A stretch of 64,000 bases of DNA from NCBI RefSeq assembly GCF_007679495.1, contig NZ_VEGP01000017.1, positions 30,729-94,728 on the forward strand. Direction: 5' to 3'. The notes below the pieces were generated by a model, which saw only the letters and a program-made list of their open reading frames with translations, was not told the DNA's origin and made no database searches. Both the position numbers and the translations under genes were made by a program. The stretch comes from Paenibacillus sp. 32O-W. Its GTDB lineage: Bacteria > Bacillota > Bacilli > Paenibacillales > NBRC-103111. The first letter of the stretch is position 1; each line of letters starts with the position of its first letter. Positions 46,762 through 55,328 of this stretch are shown here, piece after piece.

Positions 46762-47909
46762 TGTCTGTCAAGCTGTATGACCGGGCCGATGCCGACCGGA
46801 TGGAATGGCCGGATACGGAGGATGCGCGATACACCCGCAGCTATTGGCTGCCGATGCTTCGCTTCGGGAGCGGGAATTTTATTGGTAATGTGAGTACCCG
46901 ATGTCTCCTGGCCAAGGTGAACGAAATGCTGCTGCCGGTAACGGTTAACGAGGCGGAGTACGACAATTCCTACGTCTGCTCTCCCTACACCCATTATGTT
47001 ACGTATACTTTGCAGGAGCTGGCATTGCTCCGGAGTCCGGGATTGGAGACGGTGCTCCGGAGCGTTATCCGCTCGATGGGATACTGGCTGCGGCAGGGCC
47101 GGATCAACCAGGCGGTCCATATCAACAATTGGCTGCTGTCCACCAATTTGTATCCGAAATGGCAGGAGGGCGCAGTAAGCGAACTGACCGCCAGTTTGCG
47201 CGAAGCCTTCCCCGAGCACGCCTTGGTCTTCCGGTCGGTCAATCCGGCCACCGACCCGGATTGGTATGAGGCGCTGCTTCGCGAGGGCTACAAGATGGTC
47301 GGCAGCCGCCAAGTCTACCTGCTCAATACCGTGCAGCCGGAGACGCTTCCTTCCAAAGCCCGCTGGCTGATGAAGAGGGACGGAAAGCTGCTTGCGCAGA
47401 GCGGATATGAAGTGGTCGGCCCGGAAGGGCTCACATCGGATGATGTGCCGCGCATGCTGGAATTGTACAATGCCTTGTATTTGCAAAAATATTCGCTGTG
47501 CAATCCCCAATTCAGCGAACGTTTTTTTGAAACGGCGCTTCGCGAGGGCACTCTGCGGTTGATGGTTCTGCGCAACGAAGGCCGGATCGATGCCGTGCTC
47601 GGCTATTATCGCCGGAATGGAATCATGACCACACCCATTTTCGGTTATGACACAAGCCTGCCGGCAGATACCGGTCTCTACCGGATGCTGTCCGTTGTGC
47701 TAGTCCGCGAGGCCGAGCGGCAGGGGCTGCTGCTCAACGAGAGCTCGGGAGCGGCGGGCTTCAAGCGATGCCGGGGCGCGCTTCCGCAGATAGAGTACAC
47801 GGCCGTATATGACAAGCATTTGCCGGCTTACCGCAGACGGCGGTGGACGGTGCTGGCGGAGATTACCCGGCGAGTAGGCATCCCCATGATGCAGAAGCGG
47901 AAATTGTAG
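46761..47909 (+). CDS. GNAT-like acyltransferase, uncharacterised
   Basis: 382 residues. The N-terminal half has a conserved-looking NEAEYDNSYVCSPYTHYVTY region. The C-terminal half resembles a GNAT domain (MLELYNALYLQKYSLCNPQF, LRLMVLRNEGRIDAVLGYY, GLLLNESSGAAGFKRCRG). The start codon overlaps the upstream stop by one base behind GGAGAGGAGG, so it is translationally coupled. A longer frame from 46584 lies within the adenylating-enzyme gene. It may transfer the activated acyl group to an amine. No exact family was recognised. Confidence 0.75.
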   Translation: MSVKLYDRADADRMEWPDTEDARYTRSYWLPMLRFGSGNFIGNVSTRCLLAKVNEMLLPVTVNEAEYDNSYVCSPYTHYVTYTLQELALLRSPGLETVLRSVIRSMGYWLRQGRINQAVHINNWLLSTNLYPKWQEGAVSELTASLREAFPEHALVFRSVNPATDPDWYEALLREGYKMVGSRQVYLLNTVQPETLPSKARWLMKRDGKLLAQSGYEVVGPEGLTSDDVPRMLELYNALYLQKYSLCNPQFSERFFETALREGTLRLMVLRNEGRIDAVLGYYRRNGIMTTPIFGYDTSLPADTGLYRMLSVVLVREAERQGLLLNESSGAAGFKRCRGALPQIEYTAVYDKHLPAYRRRRWTVLAEITRRVGIPMMQKRKL

Positions 47910-47961
47910 GGGCGGCTAACGACCGGATTTTAGGAAAGCATGGGAGAAAGGCGGTGTCGGG

Positions 47962-48837
47962 ATGAACAGGAAGGGTGCGGACGAGCGTCCGGTGGCGATA
48001 GTGACGGGAAGCTCCAGCGGCTTCGGATTGCATACCTGTATCCTGCTGGCTAAGGAAGGGTACACGGTGATCGCCACGATGAGAGACCCGTCCAGGGGAA
48101 GCGAGCTGCTGCGGAAGGCGGAGGAAGCGGGGGAAGAGGTGTCCTCAGCCATTCATATCCGCACTCTGGACGTAACGGATGCCATCCAGGCCGAAGCGGT
48201 CGTTGGAGAGACGGTTCGCCAGTACGGGTGTATAGATTTGCTGGTCAATAATGCCGGATACGCATGTGGGGGATACGCCGAGGAGGTTCCGCTGGAGGAA
48301 TGGCGCAGCCAGTTCGAAACGAATTTCTTCGGAGCCCTCTCGTTAACGAAAGCGGTCCTTCCCTCAATGCGCGAACGGGGCCGGGGAAAGATCATAAACA
48401 TGAGCAGCATAAGCGGACGGTTCGGATTGCCGGGATACGCACCGTATGCCGCATCCAAGTTCGCCTTGGAAGGGTTCAGCGAAGCGTTAAGGCTGGAGAT
48501 GCTCCCGTATGGCGTCCATGTCGTGCTGATCGAGCCGGGTGCTTACCGGACGGCCATTTGGAACAAAGGATTCGAGGCCATCAACATTCGGCCCGAATCG
48601 CCATACAGGCCATGGATGGAAGCCGTGCTGCGCTTCTCTCGCCGGACAGCCGAGACGGCACCGGGTCCCGAGCAGGTCGCCAGAGCGGTCGTCAAGGCAG
48701 CCCGCAAGCGCAGCCCGAGGCTTCGCTACCCGATAGGCAGAGGCTCGCTGCTGCTTCGTGCAGGGCGAATGCTGCTGCCGTGGCGCTGGCTGGAGAGAAT
48801 CGTGCTCCAAGCATTGAAAGGAGGCTCCTCCTCTTAA
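47962..48837 (+). CDS. Short-chain dehydrogenase/reductase
   Basis: 291 residues of classical SDR: TGSSSGFGLHTCILL cofactor loop, LLVNNAGYA, the serine in INMSSISG and YAPYAASKFALEGF with the Tyr-x-x-x-Lys pair. The C-terminal 30 residues are hydrophobic and basic, suggesting membrane association. It follows the GNAT gene by 52 bases and probably closes the biosynthetic operon, reducing a keto group or oxidising an alcohol of the product. NADP(H) or NAD(H) preference was not determined. Confidence 0.9.
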   Translation: MNRKGADERPVAIVTGSSSGFGLHTCILLAKEGYTVIATMRDPSRGSELLRKAEEAGEEVSSAIHIRTLDVTDAIQAEAVVGETVRQYGCIDLLVNNAGYACGGYAEEVPLEEWRSQFETNFFGALSLTKAVLPSMRERGRGKIINMSSISGRFGLPGYAPYAASKFALEGFSEALRLEMLPYGVHVVLIEPGAYRTAIWNKGFEAINIRPESPYRPWMEAVLRFSRRTAETAPGPEQVARAVVKAARKRSPRLRYPIGRGSLLLRAGRMLLPWRWLERIVLQALKGGSSS

Positions 48838-49001
48838 ATGGAAAGGAGACAGGCTTTGTTTCGGTTAAGGCATATAAGACCGCAGCCTTCCCGACTTGTC
48901 CGAAAGCCCCGGTATTTTTGCCAAATTACGTTATTTCTCGACAAGTTGGGTTATAATTAAGAAGCATATATTACTGGTGCACCGGAAGACGGGGGAAGCG
49001 A

Positions 49002-50531
49002 ATGAAGCGTTCTATTCAAATCATTATTCTGATGATTATTGTTTTGGTTCTGCTTTATTATTTGAATTTATATTTTGGCAGCGCCCTGCTGCGGTTCAGT
49101 CAATTTTTCGCCACTTTTTTCAGCGTGACGATGTCACTCGCGGTTCTATTCGTCGGACTCGTTATTTTTATGGAGAACAGACACCCGTCCAGTACGGTAG
49201 CATGGATACTGGTGCTGGCGCTGGTCCCTATTGTAGGGTTTCTTTTCTATTTATTGTTCGGTCAGAACTATAGGAAACGTAAGAACTATAACCAAAAGGC
49301 GCTGCGAGACGCACAAGCCTATGCGTTCATAGAAAACCGCGCACTGGCCAATCATCATAAGCTGTCCGAATTTCCGGAGAGTCTGCAGAGGCTGTTTCGC
49401 TTGTCCCAGACGATGGCGAAGAGCCCTATCTCTTTCTCTACCCGGACGGAGATTCTGACTAACGGAGAAGCGACCTTTTCCGCCATTTTAAGAGAGCTGA
49501 ACAAGGCTGTCCATCATATACATATGGAATACTATATTTATAGGGACGATGAAATCGGAACGCAAATCCAGCAGATTCTGATCGAGAAAGCGAAGGCCGG
49601 GGTGGAGGTGCGCTTTCTGTATGACGCGGTGGGAAGCTTGAAGCTGCCGGAATCTTTTCTCGACGAAATGAGACGGGCCGGGGTACAGGTTGTCGCCTTC
49701 TCTCCGGTTTACTTCCCGCTGCTGTCGAATAAGGTGAACTTCCGAAATCATCGTAAAATCGTAGTCATCGATGGAGAGGTCGGGTTTACCGGCGGTTTAA
49801 ACGTCGGGGATGAATATTTAAGCCGCAGCGCGACGTACGGATTTTGGCGGGATACTCATATGCTCGTCCGGGGGGAAGCGGTGCGCACGCTGCAGATCAT
49901 CTTTCTCCAGGATTGGCTCTACATGACGGGAGAAGCGCATATGAACCCCGAGTATCTATCGCCTACGCTGACGGAGAGGCCGGGGGACGGCGCCGTTCAG
50001 ATGATTGCCAGCGGGCCGGATAGTGAGTGGAAGACGATGAAGAGCCTGTTCTTCGCGATGATTACATCTGCGAAGCGGTCGATTTGGATTGCCACCCCTT
50101 ATTTTATACCGGATGACGACATCTATACGGCTTTGCAGGTGGCGGCCTTGTCCAAGATCGACGTCAAGATTCTGTTCCCGAAGAAGCCGGACAAGTGGAT
50201 TCCTTATCTTGCTTCACATTCCTACTTCCCGGAGCTGTTGGAGGCCGGAGTGCAAATTTACGAGTACGAGAAAGGGTTCATGCATTCCAAAATCTTGATC
50301 ATCGACGGGGAAATGGCTTCGATCGGCACGGCCAACATGGATATGCGGAGCTTCCATCTGAACTTTGAAGTCAATGCGTTTATTTATCAAACGGAAAGCA
50401 CGCGTACGCTCGTCTCTGATTTTCAAGCCGATCTTCAAGATTCAACCCGAATCGTTAAAGAAAAGTTCTCGAAAAAATGGCTCGTCCGATTTATGGAATC
50501 GGCGGCGCGTCTGCTGTCTCCGCTGCTCTGA
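49002..50531 (+). CDS. cls: Cardiolipin synthase
   Basis: 509 residues. Two N-terminal membrane helices are followed by two phospholipase-D HKD motifs, NFRNHRKIVVIDGEVGFTGG and FMHSKILIIDGEMASIGTAN. It joins two phosphatidylglycerol molecules to cardiolipin and glycerol in the membrane. The start follows GGGGGAAGCGA. It lies 164 bases after the SDR gene with its own likely promoter (TATAAT near 48950) and ends at a strong terminator. Confidence 0.96.
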   Translation: MKRSIQIIILMIIVLVLLYYLNLYFGSALLRFSQFFATFFSVTMSLAVLFVGLVIFMENRHPSSTVAWILVLALVPIVGFLFYLLFGQNYRKRKNYNQKALRDAQAYAFIENRALANHHKLSEFPESLQRLFRLSQTMAKSPISFSTRTEILTNGEATFSAILRELNKAVHHIHMEYYIYRDDEIGTQIQQILIEKAKAGVEVRFLYDAVGSLKLPESFLDEMRRAGVQVVAFSPVYFPLLSNKVNFRNHRKIVVIDGEVGFTGGLNVGDEYLSRSATYGFWRDTHMLVRGEAVRTLQIIFLQDWLYMTGEAHMNPEYLSPTLTERPGDGAVQMIASGPDSEWKTMKSLFFAMITSAKRSIWIATPYFIPDDDIYTALQVAALSKIDVKILFPKKPDKWIPYLASHSYFPELLEAGVQIYEYEKGFMHSKILIIDGEMASIGTANMDMRSFHLNFEVNAFIYQTESTRTLVSDFQADLQDSTRIVKEKFSKKWLVRFMESAARLLSPLL

Positions 50532-50624
50532 AGCCAAGGAAGCTGCAGGTCGGCATTCAAAACCTATTCGACAGGGAGAGGCCTAGAGAATTCCTGTGCA
50601 ATCCTTAATTTACACATAATTAGT

Positions 50625-50654
50625 AAAGAACCCGAGAACAGTCTCGGGTTCTTT
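50625..50654. terminator. Bidirectional terminator, cls / heparinase-like gene
   Basis: Perfect 13-bp stem AAAGAACCCGAGA-ACAG-TCTCGGGTTCTTT between convergent genes. Confidence 0.92.
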
Positions 50655-50669
50655 GTGTCGAGTAGTGGT

Positions 50670-53600
50670 TCAAGACGGCAGGAGCGAGGCGATTACCTCT
50701 TGGGCGTCTCGTACCAGCGCACTCTTAGCTTGGGGAGTTATGTGTTCCTGCATAGGCTCGTTGTTTATATGTTTCAAGAAATTTTCCATATGCTTGGCCG
50801 CTTGCACGGTATCCCCCTTAAGCTGATGATGCTGCGCCTGCCGAAGGCTGTTCCGCAGTTGATTCGCAAGCGGCCCTCTTACCGCTTCCTCGGCAATATA
50901 CTCATCCGTCAGCCGTATCATGGAATCGACCGTAGCCGACGGAAGCTCCCAGGAAGCCGACAGCGGAATCCGGAAGGAGGCTCCGGCTTCAAGATCATAT
51001 ACGTACCCTTTGCTGAAATCGCTATTGTCGACGAAGGAGCGGATAGTCGTCGCATCTCCGATGTCCAACCGGTAAGACGGGCCGCCGAGCGGGATCACTC
51101 CTTTAATGGTATAAGCGGCATTGCGGGTTCCGTCATTTTCGATGAAAATAGTCCGTCCCACCCATTCCTCCGCCCGGGCATCCGCTCTATCAAGCTGTAC
51201 GGTGATGCTGTTCTGCAGCGACATCTCTTTGGTAAAGTCGGTGACCGTTCCGGAGACAGCGCCGACATCCGTGGTCAAATCGGTCTTACCGATGGGATGG
51301 AAGGCGGTTCCGTCGTTCACATAAGAGTATATATGCCGGCCGTCCTGTTCGGAGTATACTCCGAAGAAGCCCTGGAACTCCAGCTTGCCGTCTATTGTGT
51401 ACCTTGTGCCCGAATCCAGAGCGCTGACGATGTAATCGGTACGGCCGTTCGCCAGTTCCACTTTAACGGCTTTAACTTCGATACCGTTCGGATCATCTGC
51501 GGGGACGCCGTCGGCATGGACGGAAACCGGGGATATGGATCGGATAAACCGGTTGTCCTTATAAGGCTCGATAACCGATGTGAATAGGCTGCTCAACTGT
51601 TCGCCGCTCCGGTGGGCGATCATATATTTCAGCGATTTGGGGTTGCCCGGTTTATTCCGGGGCGGCACGCCGTCCGCAAGTGCGACATCGTCGATCTCGC
51701 CGAGCATCGTCAGGCGGAGATGGATGTCTTCCTCCGTTTGGAGTACCTTCCATGTATCTGTGACATCCCAATCGAGACTGAATTGAGCGGAAGGATTGTT
51801 GTCCCGCTCCACATTTTTAAGCCAGTGAAAGCCAGGTCCCATATACTGTGTCCCGGGGACGCTGTCGTCGGCGGGTCTTTCGCCGAACGGTACATCGGGT
51901 CCCGCATAAGTGCCGGACGGTTGAGCGGTCAAGTTCAACCCCTCGGTCGATACCGGGCCTTCTGCCGCGTGGAAGCTGAAGTGATGCTCGCTGCCGCCCT
52001 TGACGCGGAAGAAATCGATCGCATAAGAGTTCTCATCATCCACGCGAATCATCGCGGTTGTCCGTCTGTACAGCTCGGTTTGCGGATAAACTTTGGGAGC
52101 TTCCACATCTATTAACTGGATCCTATCCGCATCGTCATAATGCTTGGGTTGAGATACCCATTGGACGTTCTGCTTGGATCTGTCGACCATGACCGTGTTG
52201 TGGCTGATCGTATTATTCATCCATTCATGACGGTGCTTGTCGGTAGCGTTCGCTTGCTCCGGGTAACCCAGTTCCGGCAGCAGGTCCAGTCCGAACGCAT
52301 GAAGTCCCAGGTTGAGCGTATCTCTATGGCCGTGTCCGCCATTCCGGCCGTAGTACATCCATGTGTCCCGGGAAGTATCCTTGTAGGTATCGTCCCGGCG
52401 GGCTTGTTCTTCGGCGTCCAGCAGTGACATTTCGATCAGCCCGGCCTTGTACCCCGTAGCCGCTTCGTTCTTGCCGATGCATTCAAAAGTGATCGTGTGC
52501 GTTCCGGCCGTCAGAGGAATTTTGGCTATCGCTTCATGCTCGCTTCCGGAACCGAAGAAGTCGAATTCTGCAACCCGGCTTCCATCGATTTTAACGGCAT
52601 ATTTTCCATAGGTGGCTCCATGAAGCGGCTTAAGGCTAAGTTCATATTCATCGTCTTCGGTTACTTCAAAGTCAAAGGTGATATAGTCCCCCGGAGCGGT
52701 AGCTTCAAACTGCAGCACGTTGGTCGCTTCAAACAGCTTGTAATCTTTGTTGGTTTCCGAAACCGGCATCAGCGGGAACGAATACGGCACGCCGAAGTCG
52801 AATTTGGCCTTGATGCCGTCCCGGAGAGCCGTAAATCCGTACCCGGTCAAGTTGACGCTGTCCAAATTCAGAGGTCCGTGCTGGGCGATGACTGCTTCAA
52901 TATCTGCGGCAATCTTCTCGGGGTCGGCCGAGAAAATATCGCCATGGATTCCTTCCGTCCGATTATTATTAAGAAAATAGACCACTTGTGCGAAGATGGG
53001 ATCGCCGTATACTTCGAAGGCTTTAAGCGCCAGAATCCGGCTCAGATTCAAGCCCGGATTGCCCGTCGTTCCCGAATCCCCGATTTGTGGCGTGTATCTT
53101 TCGATCATGGTGAGAGGGATCATGGAAGAGTACATTTTCTGAAATTTGACGTTCTGATATAAATCCGCAGCCGGATATTTGTCATATCCGCGCAAAATAT
53201 CCGCGACGAGCATGTAAGGATTGATCCATGATGCATTATAGCCGGGTGCGGCTTCGTTGCCGTGGCCGTCGCGGTCGACATCGTTAACCATGCTCACCAG
53301 AATGTTGCCGCCGGTTACTGTGTACGGAATTCTATTGACCAAGCCTCCGGCCTGGAAGGTGAAATCCAGCCATTCTTTCGTTTCCGGAAGTGTGTCATGA
53401 ACGACTGCCGCCAGCGCCAGTGCGCTCTGATGGTAACCGTTGTTGCCGCGAATTTGCGATCTCTGGACAGCCGGGTAAACCTGTCTTAGAATGCCGTCCT
53501 CGATATTTCTCCTTATGCCGACGGCGCTCGTCTTGAGCGGAAGCCGGTATTGTTCCCCTTTGGCTCTCAAGAAAGAGATCGTCTCGGGATCATCGATCGC

Positions 53601-54959
53601 GCTGAAGAAAGCATCATAAGCGTTAACATAATCTTTGATCACCGCGGTTTCCCAGATGGAGCCGGTAGCTTTGCCGGCCACAACCCCGCCATGCGAGTTC
53701 AAATAGACGTTACTGTCGTGAGCGGACAGATCCATACTCGGATAGATGTCCGCAATCCGGTCCAGCAGAATGATGCCGGCCCGGGCATACTTCATATCTC
53801 CGGTATAAATATAAGCGTCCCGGAATGAATTCAAGGCGTTCGGAATAACTGCCGTGCCGTTGCCGCCCATCCATAAAAACCAATGGGTATAATAAGCAAT
53901 GAACGTATAGCGCTTTCCGGTTTCCGGATCTACCCACCCGAATCCGTCGTCTACTCCCCAATCCGGGCCTTTCTCGGGATACAGCGTGTTAACAAGGAGA
54001 CTGCGGTCGGCTTTCTTCGGATCAAAGATGCCATGCTCGTCCAGCCCGCTTCTGTAGTAGGCCCCGAAATCGTTCGTGGGGAACTTGTAACCGCTTGTCG
54101 GATCGGTAATTTTCCACGGTTCATTCACCGGGTCGCCGCCCCAGGGATAGTTGCCCAGCTCTTTCAGAGCCTCTCCCGTTACCGGACTCAAGTTGCCCTC
54201 GAATTGATTCGTATTGTAGCTTCTGGGCAGTGATTGGGGAGGGACCAGCTCCCATAATCGCTCGTAACCGAGCTTCAAGTATTCTTCGGCACGGCTGACG
54301 GCCGCGTCTCTTGCACTTTTCGCCCAGGCGAATCGTTCGACGTTCTGACGGGCGGCAGCCATTTTCTCGGGCGTATAGACGGTGCTGCGGGTCTTGCTGC
54401 TCGTCACCCGGTCGGTATTCAGCAGAATCAACTCGCTGGGGTATAGGTAATAGCCGTTTCCGTTCCCCAGGCCATTGCCCTTGTCCGTTACCTTCAGGGT
54501 AAACACATGCTTGCCGGAAGTAAGGGGTATGGTGTCCATGGAGACGAGCGGTCCATAGCCGCCGGTTACACTGTAGAAGCTGTATCGGCCGATTGAGTCT
54601 CCGTCCACCGAAAGGTCGGCAGTTCCCCCGTTGGGGCTCCAATAACCGCTAAAGCGGATCCAGTACTTTCCGTCCTCCGGAACTTCGAATTCGAAGGAAC
54701 GGGTCGGATAATTCAGTGAAGATTGCATCTGTACTCCATAGATTTGGGGGACCAGCTTGGGGGCGGCGTTGGCATCTCCGACCACATTCCATCCAGGCTG
54801 CGTCGTTTGTCCGGGAAGCCCGAGCTGCTTGAAGGAATAGGTCAAAGTATCCCCGGCGGGAGGATTGTCTTCCGCTGCGAATCCGTGTGTTGGTATAGTC
54901 CCGATGATCAGGGCGGTCAAGATAAGGATTACCGGCTTTCGAAGAAAAAACAGTTTCAT
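50670..54959 (-). CDS. Secreted heparinase II/III-family polysaccharide lyase with FIMAH domain
   Basis: 1429 residues. A signal peptide (MKLFFLRKPVILILTALIIG, cleavage after THGFAA) is followed by a carbohydrate-binding-like beta domain (residues about 40-150), an (alpha/alpha) toroid catalytic part (about 190-730), a second carbohydrate-binding-like domain (about 760-850), a heparinase II/III beta-sandwich (HRDTLNLGLHAFG, then NTISHNTVMVDRSK) and a C-terminal helical FIMAH-type domain (AAKHMENFLKHINNEPMQEH). It should cleave uronic-acid polysaccharides outside the cell; the substrate is unknown. ATG 54959 follows AAAGGAGG by seven bases. The promoter is described at 55124. Confidence 0.85.
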   Translation of the reverse strand: MKLFFLRKPVILILTALIIGTIPTHGFAAEDNPPAGDTLTYSFKQLGLPGQTTQPGWNVVGDANAAPKLVPQIYGVQMQSSLNYPTRSFEFEVPEDGKYWIRFSGYWSPNGGTADLSVDGDSIGRYSFYSVTGGYGPLVSMDTIPLTSGKHVFTLKVTDKGNGLGNGNGYYLYPSELILLNTDRVTSSKTRSTVYTPEKMAAARQNVERFAWAKSARDAAVSRAEEYLKLGYERLWELVPPQSLPRSYNTNQFEGNLSPVTGEALKELGNYPWGGDPVNEPWKITDPTSGYKFPTNDFGAYYRSGLDEHGIFDPKKADRSLLVNTLYPEKGPDWGVDDGFGWVDPETGKRYTFIAYYTHWFLWMGGNGTAVIPNALNSFRDAYIYTGDMKYARAGIILLDRIADIYPSMDLSAHDSNVYLNSHGGVVAGKATGSIWETAVIKDYVNAYDAFFSAIDDPETISFLRAKGEQYRLPLKTSAVGIRRNIEDGILRQVYPAVQRSQIRGNNGYHQSALALAAVVHDTLPETKEWLDFTFQAGGLVNRIPYTVTGGNILVSMVNDVDRDGHGNEAAPGYNASWINPYMLVADILRGYDKYPAADLYQNVKFQKMYSSMIPLTMIERYTPQIGDSGTTGNPGLNLSRILALKAFEVYGDPIFAQVVYFLNNNRTEGIHGDIFSADPEKIAADIEAVIAQHGPLNLDSVNLTGYGFTALRDGIKAKFDFGVPYSFPLMPVSETNKDYKLFEATNVLQFEATAPGDYITFDFEVTEDDEYELSLKPLHGATYGKYAVKIDGSRVAEFDFFGSGSEHEAIAKIPLTAGTHTITFECIGKNEAATGYKAGLIEMSLLDAEEQARRDDTYKDTSRDTWMYYGRNGGHGHRDTLNLGLHAFGLDLLPELGYPEQANATDKHRHEWMNNTISHNTVMVDRSKQNVQWVSQPKHYDDADRIQLIDVEAPKVYPQTELYRRTTAMIRVDDENSYAIDFFRVKGGSEHHFSFHAAEGPVSTEGLNLTAQPSGTYAGPDVPFGERPADDSVPGTQYMGPGFHWLKNVERDNNPSAQFSLDWDVTDTWKVLQTEEDIHLRLTMLGEIDDVALADGVPPRNKPGNPKSLKYMIAHRSGEQLSSLFTSVIEPYKDNRFIRSISPVSVHADGVPADDPNGIEVKAVKVELANGRTDYIVSALDSGTRYTIDGKLEFQGFFGVYSEQDGRHIYSYVNDGTAFHPIGKTDLTTDVGAVSGTVTDFTKEMSLQNSITVQLDRADARAEEWVGRTIFIENDGTRNAAYTIKGVIPLGGPSYRLDIGDATTIRSFVDNSDFSKGYVYDLEAGASFRIPLSASWELPSATVDSMIRLTDEYIAEEAVRGPLANQLRNSLRQAQHHQLKGDTVQAAKHMENFLKHINNEPMQEHITPQAKSALVRDAQEVIASLLPS

Positions 54960-55039
54960 GTTCATACCTCCTTTTATGTGTATTGCCAAAAGGGTCTGCA
55001 GCCCGATTAGGACAAAGAACGCCTCCTTTTCTCTCTGTA

Positions 55040-55054
55040 TTTGAAAGCGCTTCA
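55040..55054 (-). promoter_or_regulatory. Possible catabolite-response (cre-like) site in lyase leader
   Basis: TTTGAAAGCGCTTCA contains the palindrome AAGCGCTT and most of the CcpA cre consensus but is one base short. It sits between promoter and start codon, where a repressor could block elongation. Confidence 0.3.
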
Positions 55055-55123
55055 CTATGTAGGGGAGAAAAAGGGGGTGGGTGCCCCCTTCGTTTGTAAA
55101 AATTATGAAGAACTTTCACCTTT

Positions 55124-55151
55124 ATTATAGGACATGTACCATACATGTCAA
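55124..55151 (-). promoter_or_regulatory. Sigma-A promoter with embedded palindromic operator for the lyase gene
   Basis: On the minus strand, consensus TTGACA (55151-55146), 16 bases, TATAAT (55129-55124). The perfect palindrome GACATGTATGGTACATGTC (55149-55131) runs from the -35 box to just before the -10 box. Strong repression by an unlinked dimeric repressor, released by a sugar inducer, is inferred. Confidence 0.75.
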
Positions 55152-55271
55152 TATTTTTTGAAGGTTCGGTGAAACCCGTTGCGCTGTGCTGACTGTTCAA
55201 TTTAAGCGATCTGTACGAACAGTAAAGGGAAGATTGCCGCACTTGTATTTATCTACAATGCTCGTTAAACG

Positions 55272-55316
55272 AAAAGCTGGAGAGGGGAGCATAAATGCTG
55301 ACCTTCTCCAGCTTTA
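55272..55316 (-). terminator. Terminator between the two lyase-type genes
   Basis: The stem AAAGCTGGAGA / TCTCCAGCTTT has a 21-base loop that can itself pair (AGCAT / ATGCT). It separates the transcripts of the genes at 55329 and 50670. Confidence 0.75.
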
Positions 55317-55328
55317 ATGGGTTATTTC

